Positions 15,799-24,553 of a stretch of DNA of 64,000 nucleotides are shown one piece after another. The DNA comes from Myxococcales bacterium (GTDB taxonomy: Bacteria > Myxococcota_A > Polyangia > Nannocystales > Nannocystaceae). Both the position numbers and the translations under genes were made by a program. The stretch is from positions 186,001-250,000 of the forward strand of contig JACKDV010000010.1 of assembly GCA_020633315.1 (NCBI GenBank), in the 5' to 3' direction. The number at the start of each line of letters is the position of its first letter. Positions within the stretch are counted from its first letter, which is position 1. The notes below the pieces were generated by a model that saw nothing but the letters and a program-made list of their open reading frames with translations, was not told the DNA's origin and did no database searches.

Positions 15799-18453
15799 TC
15801 AGCCTTCGTCCGGGTAGACCCGCCGCCGCACGCACACGACCTCGCCGGTCGGCTCCTGCTTGAGGAACAGCGACAGACCGTTGGTGTCCGTGTCGAGGAC
15901 GTAGGCGGCGCGGCGATCGTCCTTGGGGACGGTGAAGGTCCAGTACATCCCGCGCGGCAGCGAGAGCGCCACGTTGATCAGCTTCATCTCTCGCCGATGG
16001 GGTAGGCGCCAGCCCTTCACCCCGTCGACCTCGAGCGTGGCGCAGCGCTGGCTGCCCCCGTTCCAGGTGGTGGACTCGCCCTGTCGCTTGGTCACGAACA
16101 GGGTCTTGAGCATGTACACGCGGCGCTCCTCGACCGCGGCCGACAGACCCTGCTCCTCGGGAGTGAGTCGCGGCGTCGTGCCGCTGGGGTCGGGGGGCTC
16201 TGCGGTGTCGGCCTCGGGCTCTGCGGTGTCGGCCTCGGGCTCGGCAGTGTCGGCCTCGGGCTCGACAGTGTCGGTGTCGGCCTCGCCCTCGTCTGCACCG
16301 GCTCCCGTGGTCTGGGCCGCGGCCCCGGCCGAGGTGGCCTCGGGTCCACCCGAGCCCATCGCCGGCGTCCCGTCGTCCACGGGCTCCGCTCCGCCGTCCG
16401 CCACCGCACCCGAGGCGCCAGGCGGCAGGCCATCGCCCGGCCGCTTGCCATCGCTGGCGGCGACCGTGGTCGATTCCTTGCCGCCTCCGAGCACCCCGTC
16501 GAGCAGCCCCGCCCGATACGCACCGAATCCACCGGCGGCCAGCCCCACGATCAGCACCAGCCACACCCACCCGCGGCTCGACGAGCGCTCCTGCGTGGGC
16601 TCGGGGACCACGCTCGGCTCGGCCTTGCGCTCGGCTCGGCGTGGCTTGGAGAGCCGCGGCGTGGTGGAGGGCTCCTCGTCAGAGTCCTCGTCCCGCGCCG
16701 CCTTGGTCTTGGTCTTGGCCTCGGCCTCGGTCTCGGTGCCCTTCGAGTCACGCGACGGCGGCACCACGGTCGCCCCCGGCTTGGGCGGCAGCTCCACGTC
16801 GTCACGCCCGTAGAGCGCCGTCTTCTTCTTCGGGGGCTCCTCGCCCTCGCCCTCGCCCTCGCGATCCTCGGGGTCGAGGGCGATCGGCGGTCGCGTGGCC
16901 TCCGAGATCTTCTTGAGCTCCTCGTCGGCCGCGGGCGGCGAGCTCGCGTCGGCCCGGGCCGATGCCGAGCGCTCCACCTTGCTCAGCAGCGTACGCGTGG
17001 TCTCGAAGGTGCCGTCGGGACGCAGCAGCGTCCGATCGCTCTCCGCGACGTCGTCGTCCTCACCGTCGTCGCTCGGCCGCGAGGATCGCAGCAGCCGCTT
17101 CGCCTGCTCCGAAGGCACGATCGCCGCATCGTTGGGGCCGCTCCGCTCGGGCGGTCGCGGCTCCACGGCGGGGGTCTCGTGGTAGAGGACGGTCTTGCGG
17201 GGCCGCTCCGGGGTCTCGTCCTCGTCCTTGGAGGCGGTCAGCGTGCCGCTCGTGGAGGCCGAGGGATCGGAGCGATCGCTGCCGACCATCGTGCCGATGT
17301 CGCCCACCTCGGGCGCCGCCTCCGAGCCTTCCTTGGCGCGGGCCCCCTCGGCCGCGATCTGCTTGCGCAGATCGTCCTGCCCGTACCGCATGGTGCGATC
17401 GTCGGCGGGGAAGGGCGGCTCCTCGAGGCGCAGGGTGGACGCGGTCTCGCTCACTCCGGCCTGCGCCAGGGGACCGCTCTTGCTGCGCTCGAGCTCGGCC
17501 GCCTTCACCCCGGGCGGCGAGAAGCGGAAGGCGGGTCCGGGTCGCGGCACGGCGTGGTCGGGCTCGGGGGTCGACGGCGGGGGGGCATCGCCGACCGCCG
17601 GGAGCGTGGTCGAGCTGCGGCGCCGCGCCATCTCGCCGGGGGCGGGCGGCGGCGGCGGGCCGATGGTGGTCTCCACCGTGGGCAGCCCGAGCACCCGCTC
17701 GGCCGGGGCGCTGGCCTGCGGCGCCGAGCCGCGCACGGCCGAGCGCTCGCGACGGCGCTTGTGCAGGCCCCCGGTGGGCGGGGGCACGGCCTCGTGGCTG
17801 GCCGTCACCGCGCGGTACTTCGAGGTCGGCCCGATCCTCGCCACCCGTCCGCGGGTGGCCAGCGACTTGGTGAGCCGGCGCGGAGGATCGGGATCGGCTC
17901 CGCGCGGAGGGATCGTGTTGCTGCGCTCCACCACCTGCGTGACCGCGGGGTAGCTGTGGGTGGGGATCCGCTCCGAGTCGCGATGCGGCGAGTGCTCCCG
18001 CCAGCGGCGACGCTCCGGCTGGCCCTTGGGGCCGGGCTGGGTGGGATCGGACGGGCGCTCGAGCGCCTCGGCGAAGCGGCGGATCTGTCCCACCATCGCC
18101 AGCGGCACCGCGAGATCGAGCACCGCGACGAAGAGGTGGTGGTTGGGACCGCCGTGGGTGGCCAGCGCCTGACGCAGCGGCTTGAGCACGCGCTCTTGCA
18201 GCGAGCCCTGCACGCACACCACGTGGATCATCGGCTGGTCGCTGTTGGCCCGGCTGCCGAGCAGGGCCGCGCGCGCTTCTGCTCCACACACCACGCGCAC
18301 GCGGAAGCCGAGGCCTCGCAGATTGCGGCCGACCTCGTCCACGACTCCCTGCACGCTCTGGGCGCAGCAGAGGTTGATGAGGTGCGTGCGACGAGGGCGA
18401 CGGGGCTTGGGGGCGGCGCCATCGTTCGGCTCCGCTGCGGTGGCCTCGGCCAT
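15799..18453 (-). CDS. Large single-span protein: receiver-like N domain, long disordered linker, exported Lcl_C/DUF1566-like C domain
   Basis: 884 residues from the ATG at 18453; an upstream in-frame GTG would add nine. Residues about 20-140 form an alpha/beta domain (HLINLCCAQSVQGVVDEVG, FRVRVVCGAEARAALL, HHLFVAVLDLAVPLAMVG) with a receiver- or TIR-like rhythm but no recognised active site. The next 450 residues are charged and disordered, rich in Ser, Pro, Glu and Arg, with scattered TLLR/TVLY segments that could be kinase targets. One transmembrane helix (GWVWLVLIVGLAAGGFGAY) precedes a Glu/Asp/Thr spacer with TAEPEAD repeats. The last 130 residues (RCATLEVDGVKGWRLPHRRE, YWTFTVPKDD, EVVCVRRR) match the Lcl_C/DUF1566 fold related to FGE domains. 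A cytoplasm-to-periplasm linking protein is likely. Confidence 0.75.
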   Translation of the reverse strand: MAEATAAEPNDGAAPKPRRPRRTHLINLCCAQSVQGVVDEVGRNLRGLGFRVRVVCGAEARAALLGSRANSDQPMIHVVCVQGSLQERVLKPLRQALATHGGPNHHLFVAVLDLAVPLAMVGQIRRFAEALERPSDPTQPGPKGQPERRRWREHSPHRDSERIPTHSYPAVTQVVERSNTIPPRGADPDPPRRLTKSLATRGRVARIGPTSKYRAVTASHEAVPPPTGGLHKRRRERSAVRGSAPQASAPAERVLGLPTVETTIGPPPPPAPGEMARRRSSTTLPAVGDAPPPSTPEPDHAVPRPGPAFRFSPPGVKAAELERSKSGPLAQAGVSETASTLRLEEPPFPADDRTMRYGQDDLRKQIAAEGARAKEGSEAAPEVGDIGTMVGSDRSDPSASTSGTLTASKDEDETPERPRKTVLYHETPAVEPRPPERSGPNDAAIVPSEQAKRLLRSSRPSDDGEDDDVAESDRTLLRPDGTFETTRTLLSKVERSASARADASSPPAADEELKKISEATRPPIALDPEDREGEGEGEEPPKKKTALYGRDDVELPPKPGATVVPPSRDSKGTETEAEAKTKTKAARDEDSDEEPSTTPRLSKPRRAERKAEPSVVPEPTQERSSSRGWVWLVLIVGLAAGGFGAYRAGLLDGVLGGGKESTTVAASDGKRPGDGLPPGASGAVADGGAEPVDDGTPAMGSGGPEATSAGAAAQTTGAGADEGEADTDTVEPEADTAEPEADTAEPEADTAEPPDPSGTTPRLTPEEQGLSAAVEERRVYMLKTLFVTKRQGESTTWNGGSQRCATLEVDGVKGWRLPHRREMKLINVALSLPRGMYWTFTVPKDDRRAAYVLDTDTNGLSLFLKQEPTGEVVCVRRRVYPDEG

Positions 18454-18628
18454 GGCTGAGCGAACACCGAACCCTACCACCCCGGCAAGGGCGAGGCCAC
18501 GGCCGGCTCGCGGTCCGTAGGGGCCCCACGGACGGCTCCTGGGCTCCCCAATACGGCGTGGCGGATGGAGCGCGCGGTGCCGATCTCCCGCGATGTGGGC
18601 GGAGTGCGCGAACGCTCATCCTCGCCGT

Positions 18629-18658
18629 TTGATTCTCCCCCGTGGTGGCGTCTAGTGT
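18629..18658 (+). promoter_or_regulatory. Possible sigma-70-type promoter for gap
   Basis: TTGATT (18629-18634) and TAGTGT (18653-18658) are separated by 18 bases in the only AT-richer patch before gap. The start codon follows 44 bases later, with AGGGG six bases before it. Matches to consensus are partial. Confidence 0.35.
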
Positions 18659-18702
18659 CCCCGCGGCTGGAGCTTCCGACTCCACCTCCACAGGGGCTAC
18701 CG

Positions 18703-19731
18703 ATGGCCATCAAGATCGCAATCAACGGATTTGGTCGCATTGGGCGGCTCGTCTATCGCATCGCCGCCGAGCGGGGCGGCATCGAGGTCGTCGCCGTCAA
18801 CGACCTGGTGCCCGCATTCAACCTCGCATACCTGCTGCGCTACGACTCGACCCATGGTCGCTTCGGCAAGTCGGTGGAGACCACCGACGACGGCTTCGCG
18901 GTCGACGGCGTGTCCACCAAGTGCTTGTCCGAGCGGGATCCCGCCGCGCTGCCGTGGGGCAAGCTCGGGGTCGACTACGTGCTCGAGTCCACCGGCTTGT
19001 TCGTCAAGCACGACGACGCGGCCAAGCACCTGAGCGCCGGGGCCAAGCGCGTCCTGCTGTCGGCTCCCACCAAGACCCCCGACAAGGTCCCGACCTTCGC
19101 CTACAAGGTCAACCACGAGCAGTACGACCCGGAGACCCACAAGATCCTCTCCAACGCGTCGTGCACCACCAACTGCCTGGCCCCGGTGGCCAAGGTCATC
19201 AACGACGCCTTCGGCCTCAGCGAGGGCCTGATGACCACCGTGCATGCGGCCACGGCCACCCAGCCCACGCAGGACGGCCCGTCCAAGAAGGACCTGCGGG
19301 GCGGTCGAAACGCGTACACCAACATCATCCCGGCCAGCACCGGTGCCGCCAAGGCGGTGGCCCTGTGCATCCCCGCCCTCGAGGGGCGGCTCACCGGCAT
19401 GGCGTTCCGCGTGCCCACGGCCGACGTCTCGGTCGTCGACCTCACCTTCCGCACCGAGAAGGCCACCTCGCTGGCCGAGATCAACGCCGCCATGAAGGCC
19501 GCCTCCGAGGGGCCGATGTCCGGGGTGCTCGGCTACACCGAGGATGCGGTGGTCAGCAGCGACTTCATCAGCGACCCGCACTCCAGCATCTACGACGCCA
19601 CCGCCGGCATCGAGCTCAACGAGCGCTTCTTCAAGGTGGTGAGCTGGTACGACAACGAGTGGGGCTACGCCACCCGCTGCGTGGACATGCTGGAGATGAT
19701 GGCCGGCAAGGACGGCCTGACCAAGGGCTAG
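18703..19731 (+). CDS. gap: Glyceraldehyde-3-phosphate dehydrogenase
   Basis: 342 residues from the ATG at 18703, with AGGGG six bases upstream. It oxidises and phosphorylates glyceraldehyde 3-phosphate to 1,3-bisphosphoglycerate in glycolysis. The NAD-binding GFGRIGR (9-15) and Asp 34 (AVNDLV, which favours NAD over NADP) are present. The catalytic Cys is residue 154 in SNASCTTNCLAP, and the NIIPASTGAAKAV, RVPTADVSVVDL and WYDNEWGYATR motifs are intact. The genomic partner usually seen, phosphoglycerate kinase, is not downstream; a CHAT protein follows instead. Confidence 0.97.
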   Translation: MAIKIAINGFGRIGRLVYRIAAERGGIEVVAVNDLVPAFNLAYLLRYDSTHGRFGKSVETTDDGFAVDGVSTKCLSERDPAALPWGKLGVDYVLESTGLFVKHDDAAKHLSAGAKRVLLSAPTKTPDKVPTFAYKVNHEQYDPETHKILSNASCTTNCLAPVAKVINDAFGLSEGLMTTVHAATATQPTQDGPSKKDLRGGRNAYTNIIPASTGAAKAVALCIPALEGRLTGMAFRVPTADVSVVDLTFRTEKATSLAEINAAMKAASEGPMSGVLGYTEDAVVSSDFISDPHSSIYDATAGIELNERFFKVVSWYDNEWGYATRCVDMLEMMAGKDGLTKG

Positions 19732-19743
19732 GTCTCGGTTTCG

Positions 19744-19782
19744 CTCGGGCCCGAGCGCTCGCCGAGCGAGCGGCCGGGCCGA
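19744..19782 (+). terminator. Imperfect GC hairpin after gap
   Basis: CTCGGGCCCGAGCGCTCG and a partly complementary GCGAGCGGCCGGGCCGAG flank a four-base loop just after the gap stop. There is no T-run. It could attenuate read-through into the CHAT gene, which starts 57 bases after the stop. Confidence 0.3.
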
Positions 19783-19788
19783 GGTAGG

Positions 19789-22700
19789 ATGGCGGTCGTG
19801 GAGCGCTCGACGCGACAGACCGTGATCGCGGCGCTGTGGGAGGCGCAGGGGCACGACGAGCTGCTCGAGCTGCTGGCGAGCACGCCCCGAGCGCGCGACC
19901 ACGAGCTCATCCATGCGGTCCACGAGCAATCGCTGGACTGCCGACGATCTGCGCCCGACTTCGCGGCGCACCTCGAGCGGGTCGCGGGGTGGCTGGCCGA
20001 GATCCACGCCGGCCTCCGGGCCGCCGAGCCGATCGCGAGCCTGCGGGAGCTCTTGCAGTGGCAGGTGGACGCGCCGTGGCGGCTGTCTGCGGCGATGGAG
20101 CGGCTGCTGGCCGCCCGGGCCGCCTCCACCGATCCCGCCAAGTGGCCCTGGGAGATCGGTCGCCTGCCCGCCCTGCGGGCCGAGCTCGATCACCTGCTGC
20201 TCGGTGCTCGGCGGATGCACGAGGTGCCGGCGGCCTCGTGGACCCGGCGGCTGGAGGAGGAGCCGCGGCTGCAGTGGCCCGAGCTCGCGAGCTGGCTGTC
20301 GCTGCGGGTGGGTCTCGGCGATCCGGCGGCCGCGGGGCTCGAGGCCGTGCACCGCCAGGTGGTGGCCCTGCAGCGGCTGCGGTCCCCCGAGCGCGGTGAT
20401 GATCCCGAGGGGCGGCGGCGGCGGGAGGTGATGGCCCTCGGGGAGCTGGTGGAGCTGTGGTACCGCCTCGATCCGGTCCTCGATCGGACCTGCGAGGCCC
20501 TCGAGGTCGAGGTGGTCGCGGGGCAGCGGCCGCTGACCGAGGCCCTGCGTGCGGTGGCGGCGGGGGCCGCCGAGCCCGTTCGCAACCTCCATCGCCGGGC
20601 GTACCTGCTCTACCACTTGCTCGACCAGGGCTCGCCCTCGGTGCGCAACGCCGCGCTCGGGGGGCTGGCCGGGCTGGTCGCCAGCCCCGAGGCGCAGCAG
20701 CTGGGGCGGATCCAGCGGGCCATTCTGGTGCAGCGCTGGGCGGTGGCGGTGGTGCTCCACTGGCACGTGCTCGACGAGCCGACGGTGGTGCTGCCGGCCG
20801 TGCTGCAGGCGGTGAACCGCTGCCTGCCCGGCGTGGTGGACGGCTCCTCGCCCCGGATCGCCCGCGACCTGATGATCACCCGGGCCCGCGTGCTGCGAGC
20901 GTGGGCCGGCTGGCGGGACGATCGCCTCGAGGAAGCGGTCCGCGCCTACGAGCTGGCGCTCGGCGAGCTCGAGGCCCAGCCCGATCCCATGGTCCACGGG
21001 CGCACCCGGGCCGAGCTGGCGGGATTGCTCCGGAGCCGGCGCAGCAGCGATCCTCGCGAGCAGGATCGACGGATCCGTCGCCTCTACGACGATGCCCTGG
21101 GCGAGCTGCTCGACTCGGTCGTGCTCCGGGCCCGCGTCCTCGCCGACTACTCGGTGTACCTGGCGCGGCCGCTGTGCGGGCCGAGCGACGAGGACGGCGA
21201 GCAGGCCGTGGTCCTGGCCCAGCGCGCGGTCGAGCTGCTGTCCGGCCTGCCGGGCGCGGTCCAGGAGCATCCGCTGCTGCGGACCGAGCTCGCCGTCACG
21301 CTGTCGATCCTGGGCAACGTGTGGCTCGAGTCGGGTCGAGGCGAGCTCCGAGCCCGCCACGAGGCGGCGGCCGAGGCCTACCGCGACGGCTTGGCCCGGG
21401 TGGGAGAGACCAACGAGCTGGTGGCGGGGCTGCTCCACCTCGACCTCGCCCTGGTGGCCCTCGCCTCCACCTGGCAGCGTCGCCGCGAGCGGCTGGCGCT
21501 CGCGCGGCGGGAGCTCGAGCTCGCCGAGCCCCGCCTGCGGCCGCTGCCCGTGGCGCATGGTCGTGCGGTGGCCGAGCGGGCCATGCTCGCGGTGCGAGCG
21601 GAGCCCGAGGACGAGCGGGTCCGCAAGGAGGCCATCCGCGAGGTGGAGGCCGCGCTGTCCCGGCTGCCGGTGGGCTCGGACCCCGCCGTGCGTGCTCGGG
21701 TGCAGCGGCAGCTCGGCGATCTGTTCCTGGGCCGCGACGGCCCCGACGATCCGCAGCGCGCCGCCGAGCAGCTCGCCGCGGCCCGCAGCGCCTTCATCGA
21801 GGGCGGGGCGGCTCGGCTGGCGGTCGAGGTGGCGCGGGACTATGCGGAGTCGCAGATCCGGCTGCACGCCGACGAAGGGGATCCGGCGGCGCTGACCCGG
21901 GGTGAGGCCGTCCTCGAGCAGGCGGCGCTGCTCGCCGAGCGTCGCTGGGCCTCGCGTCGGGCCTCCGAGCCCACGGCCAAGCTCGAGGCCATGCTCGACG
22001 GGGTCTACGGCGATCTCGCGTGGCTCCGCGCCAAGCTCGGTCGCCCGGTCGAGGTGGTCCTCCACGCCGCGTGCCGAGCCAAGCGCTTCCGCCCCAGCCC
22101 CTCGCTGCGAGACCTCGAGACGCGGGCGGAGCGCTCGTCGATGCTGCGTCCCGTCCATCTCGACTCGCTGGCGCGTCGAGTGCCTCCGCCCTCCCGCGAG
22201 GCGCGGGGCTCCGCCGGGCTGGGCCCCACGCCGGTGGAGATCCGGGCGCGCTGCGAGGCCTTCGTGGCCGCCAATCCTCGCGCGCTGGGTCTCGACATCA
22301 CGCTGACCCGGTGGGGCACGGTGGTCTCGGCCGTCTCCGAGCAGGGCCTCGCCTACGTCACGCTGCCGCTCACGCGGGAGACGGTGCGTCGCTGGGTGTG
22401 GGGCGACGACGGCTCACCGGGCTGGCGACGTGGGCAGCTCGCGGTGGAGGAGGCCCGAGGCGGAGCCCGGGCGCCCGAGCTCGAGCGGGCCTGGGAGGAC
22501 GCCAACGACCGCCTGGCCGCCGACATCGGCCGCCGCCTGCTCGATCCGGCTCTCGCCTCGCTGGGGTGCTCGCTGGATGGCCGACGGGTGCTGCTGGCCG
22601 CGGGGCGAGTGGCCGGATTGCCCCTCGCCGCGGCTCGGGTGGGCGCCAAGGCCCTGGTGGAGCGCGTCGAGGGCCTGGCGCTGGTGCCGTCGCTGACGGC

Positions 22701-23406
22701 CCTGCCGCGGAGGTCGATCGTCGCCCACAAGCCGCGTCGGGCCCTGTGCGTGCTCGTCGAGGAGCAGCTCGACGCGGCCGCAGCCATCGCGACCGAGGAG
22801 CTCCGTGACGTGGTCCGGCTGCTCGCCTCGGCCGGGGCCGAGGTCGAGATCCTCGCTCGGCTCGGCAATTCGCTCCCCGAGGGCCTGCTCGCGCCTCTGC
22901 AGGCCAAGACCCGCGAGCGGCTGCGGCTGGGCGACTCGGCGCCGAGCATGGAGGCCGTGCTCGCCCGGGTGGACGCTGTCGACCACTTCTACTGCGCGGG
23001 TCATGGTGGGGGCTCGGGATTGGCGCTGGTCGAGGCCGCCGGGGCGGCGCCGGTGGATCCCGAGGCCATCGCCGCGGGACCGCGGTGGCGCTCCGGCAGC
23101 AGCGTGCTGCTGGGAGGAGGCTCTCGACGCGAGGTCGAGCGCTCCGAGCCGTGGCCCGTGGTGGAGGCGCTCCGGGCCGCCGGGGTGGGTTTCGTCGTTA
23201 CCTCCACCGGCCCCGTCCCCGACGCCTTCGCCCACGCCTTTTGTCGCTCCTTCTACCTCTATTGGGCGCTGGGACGCGGAATCCCGGAGGCGTGCGTGGC
23301 TGCGCTGGTCAAGGAAGCCGGTGCCGATGCGGCCAAGCAGGGCGCGTTCGTGGTCGCGATGGGCTCGCTCGATGCCGACGAGCAAGGCCCCGATCCTGCG
23401 GCCTGA
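19789..23406 (+). CDS. Large helical-repeat protein with a catalytically broken CHAT domain
   Basis: 1205 residues from the ATG at 19789. Residues 1 to about 820 are alpha-helical, Leu/Ala/Arg-rich, with TPR-like hairpins (for example DPQRAAEQLAAARSAFIE). Residues about 830-1200 follow the CHAT peptidase pattern found in caspase-HetF-associated proteins: the central strand with the catalytic His (HFYCAGHGG, His 1072), then the strand that should end in the nucleophile. Where active members read VLSACE, this one reads VLLGGG (1106-1111), so Gly 1110 replaces Cys. The rest of the domain (VEALRAAGVGFVVTSTGPVPD, FYLYWALGRG, EACVAAL) is intact. It is probably a pseudo-protease used for binding. 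No signal peptide or membrane segment is seen, so it should be cytoplasmic. Confidence 0.82.
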   Translation: MAVVERSTRQTVIAALWEAQGHDELLELLASTPRARDHELIHAVHEQSLDCRRSAPDFAAHLERVAGWLAEIHAGLRAAEPIASLRELLQWQVDAPWRLSAAMERLLAARAASTDPAKWPWEIGRLPALRAELDHLLLGARRMHEVPAASWTRRLEEEPRLQWPELASWLSLRVGLGDPAAAGLEAVHRQVVALQRLRSPERGDDPEGRRRREVMALGELVELWYRLDPVLDRTCEALEVEVVAGQRPLTEALRAVAAGAAEPVRNLHRRAYLLYHLLDQGSPSVRNAALGGLAGLVASPEAQQLGRIQRAILVQRWAVAVVLHWHVLDEPTVVLPAVLQAVNRCLPGVVDGSSPRIARDLMITRARVLRAWAGWRDDRLEEAVRAYELALGELEAQPDPMVHGRTRAELAGLLRSRRSSDPREQDRRIRRLYDDALGELLDSVVLRARVLADYSVYLARPLCGPSDEDGEQAVVLAQRAVELLSGLPGAVQEHPLLRTELAVTLSILGNVWLESGRGELRARHEAAAEAYRDGLARVGETNELVAGLLHLDLALVALASTWQRRRERLALARRELELAEPRLRPLPVAHGRAVAERAMLAVRAEPEDERVRKEAIREVEAALSRLPVGSDPAVRARVQRQLGDLFLGRDGPDDPQRAAEQLAAARSAFIEGGAARLAVEVARDYAESQIRLHADEGDPAALTRGEAVLEQAALLAERRWASRRASEPTAKLEAMLDGVYGDLAWLRAKLGRPVEVVLHAACRAKRFRPSPSLRDLETRAERSSMLRPVHLDSLARRVPPPSREARGSAGLGPTPVEIRARCEAFVAANPRALGLDITLTRWGTVVSAVSEQGLAYVTLPLTRETVRRWVWGDDGSPGWRRGQLAVEEARGGARAPELERAWEDANDRLAADIGRRLLDPALASLGCSLDGRRVLLAAGRVAGLPLAAARVGAKALVERVEGLALVPSLTALPRRSIVAHKPRRALCVLVEEQLDAAAAIATEELRDVVRLLASAGAEVEILARLGNSLPEGLLAPLQAKTRERLRLGDSAPSMEAVLARVDAVDHFYCAGHGGGSGLALVEAAGAAPVDPEAIAAGPRWRSGSSVLLGGGSRREVERSEPWPVVEALRAAGVGFVVTSTGPVPDAFAHAFCRSFYLYWALGRGIPEACVAALVKEAGADAAKQGAFVVAMGSLDADEQGPDPAA

Positions 23407-23509
23407 AGCTTCGGCATGCTCGCTCGATCTACGATCTCGATGACATGGGATCGTCGAACCTGGGCTCTGCGTGTCTCGTGAGCGATCGATTCGTGTTACG
23501 ACAGTGCCC

Positions 23510-24544
23510 ATGAACGAGAGTCCCGAGGTCTCCGCATGGTTCGAGGAGTCGACCCACCCGCTCAACGACGTGATGCAGCGGGTCCGACAGATCATCCTCG
23601 GAGCCGACGCCCGAATCGGTGAGTGCATCAAGTGGAAGACGCCCACGTTCACGTACGAGGGCAACCTCGCCAGCTTCAACCCGCAGAGCAAGCGCCACGT
23701 GAGCCTCATGTTCCACACCGGCGCGACGATCCCCGGGGAGCACCCGGCGCTCGAGGGCGATGGCACCGTGGCTCGTTCGATGAAGATCTCCGACCTCGAG
23801 CACGCCGAGACGCTCAAGGGCGACCTGGAGGCGATCGTGGCTGCGTGGATCGACTCGCGCTCGGGCGGTGGGGTCGAGGTGGCGCAGGCCGAGGAGGCGG
23901 CGGAGCCCGAGGGGAGCGAGGATGCGGCGCAGGCCGAGGAGGCGGCGGAGCCCGAGGCCGAGGAGGATGCGGCGCCGGATGAGGATGCGGCGCAGGGTGA
24001 GGATGCAGAGCCCGAGGAGGACGCGCCCGAGGCTGCACCTGCCGAGGACGCTGCGCAGCAAGAGGCTCCGGCGCAGCAGGCGAAGAAGAAGGCCGTGAAG
24101 AAGAAGGCGGCCGCGAAGAAGAAGACGGCCGCGAAGAAGACGGCCGCGAAGAAGACGGCCGCGAAGAAGACGACCGCGAAGAAGAAGACCGCGAAGAAGA
24201 AGACCGCGAAGAAGAAGACCGCGGCGAAGAAGAAGACCGCGGCGAAGAAGAAGACCGCGGCGAAGAAGAAGACCGCGGCGAAGAAGAAGACCGCGGCGAA
24301 GAAGAAGACCGCGGCGAAGAAGACGTCCGCGGCGAAGAAGACGTCCGCGAAGAAGAAGACGTCCGCGGCGAAGAAGACGTCCGCGAAGAAGAAGACGTCC
24401 GCGAAGAAGAAGACGTCCGCGAAGAAGAAGACGTCCGCGAAGAAGAAGACGTCCGCGAAGAAGAAGACGTCCGCGAAGAAGAAGACGTCCGCGAAGAAGA
24501 AGACGTCCGCGAAGAAGACCGCTCAGCGCAAGCGCAAGAAGTAG
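23510..24544 (+). CDS. DUF1801 domain fused to acidic linker and histone H1-like Lys-rich tail
   Basis: 344 residues from the ATG at 23510. Residues 1-120 are a DUF1801/YdhG-type domain (STHPLNDVMQRVRQIILGAD, IGECIKWKTPTFTYEGN, ISDLEHAETLKGDLEAIVAA), related to the fold of bacterial frataxin-like and YdeI proteins. Residues about 120-195 are acidic (Glu/Asp/Ala). Residues about 195-344 are Lys/Ala/Thr/Ser repeats of KKTAAK and KKTSAK type, like eukaryotic histone H1 tails and the bacterial AlgP and HU-tail proteins. The tail should bind DNA or RNA non-specifically, while the acidic block may fold back to mask it. The function of the combination is unknown. Confidence 0.8.
   Translation: MNESPEVSAWFEESTHPLNDVMQRVRQIILGADARIGECIKWKTPTFTYEGNLASFNPQSKRHVSLMFHTGATIPGEHPALEGDGTVARSMKISDLEHAETLKGDLEAIVAAWIDSRSGGGVEVAQAEEAAEPEGSEDAAQAEEAAEPEAEEDAAPDEDAAQGEDAEPEEDAPEAAPAEDAAQQEAPAQQAKKKAVKKKAAAKKKTAAKKTAAKKTAAKKTTAKKKTAKKKTAKKKTAAKKKTAAKKKTAAKKKTAAKKKTAAKKKTAAKKTSAAKKTSAKKKTSAAKKTSAKKKTSAKKKTSAKKKTSAKKKTSAKKKTSAKKKTSAKKKTSAKKTAQRKRKK
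24083..24540 (+). repeat. Coding minisatellite in the Lys-rich tail
   Basis: Short tandem units of 15 and 18 bases, first GCGAAGAAGAAGACCGCG-like and then AAGACGTCCGCGAAGAAG-like, fill the tail. The switch from ACCGCG to ACGTCC units near 24320 shows two separate expansion blocks. All units keep the frame. Confidence 0.9.
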
Positions 24545-24553
24545 CCCCCGCGG

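Noticed and set aside
18697..22158. A 1153-codon open frame antisense to gap and the CHAT gene; similar long antisense frames at 4824-7163, 31984-35259 and 38603-42004
   Set aside because: High GC leaves few stop codons in opposite frames. Their products are His/Gln/Arg/Gly-rich with no domain, and the sense genes have clear motifs.
24083..24540. CRISPR-like array
   Set aside because: The repeats are contiguous coding units of 15-18 bases without unique spacers.
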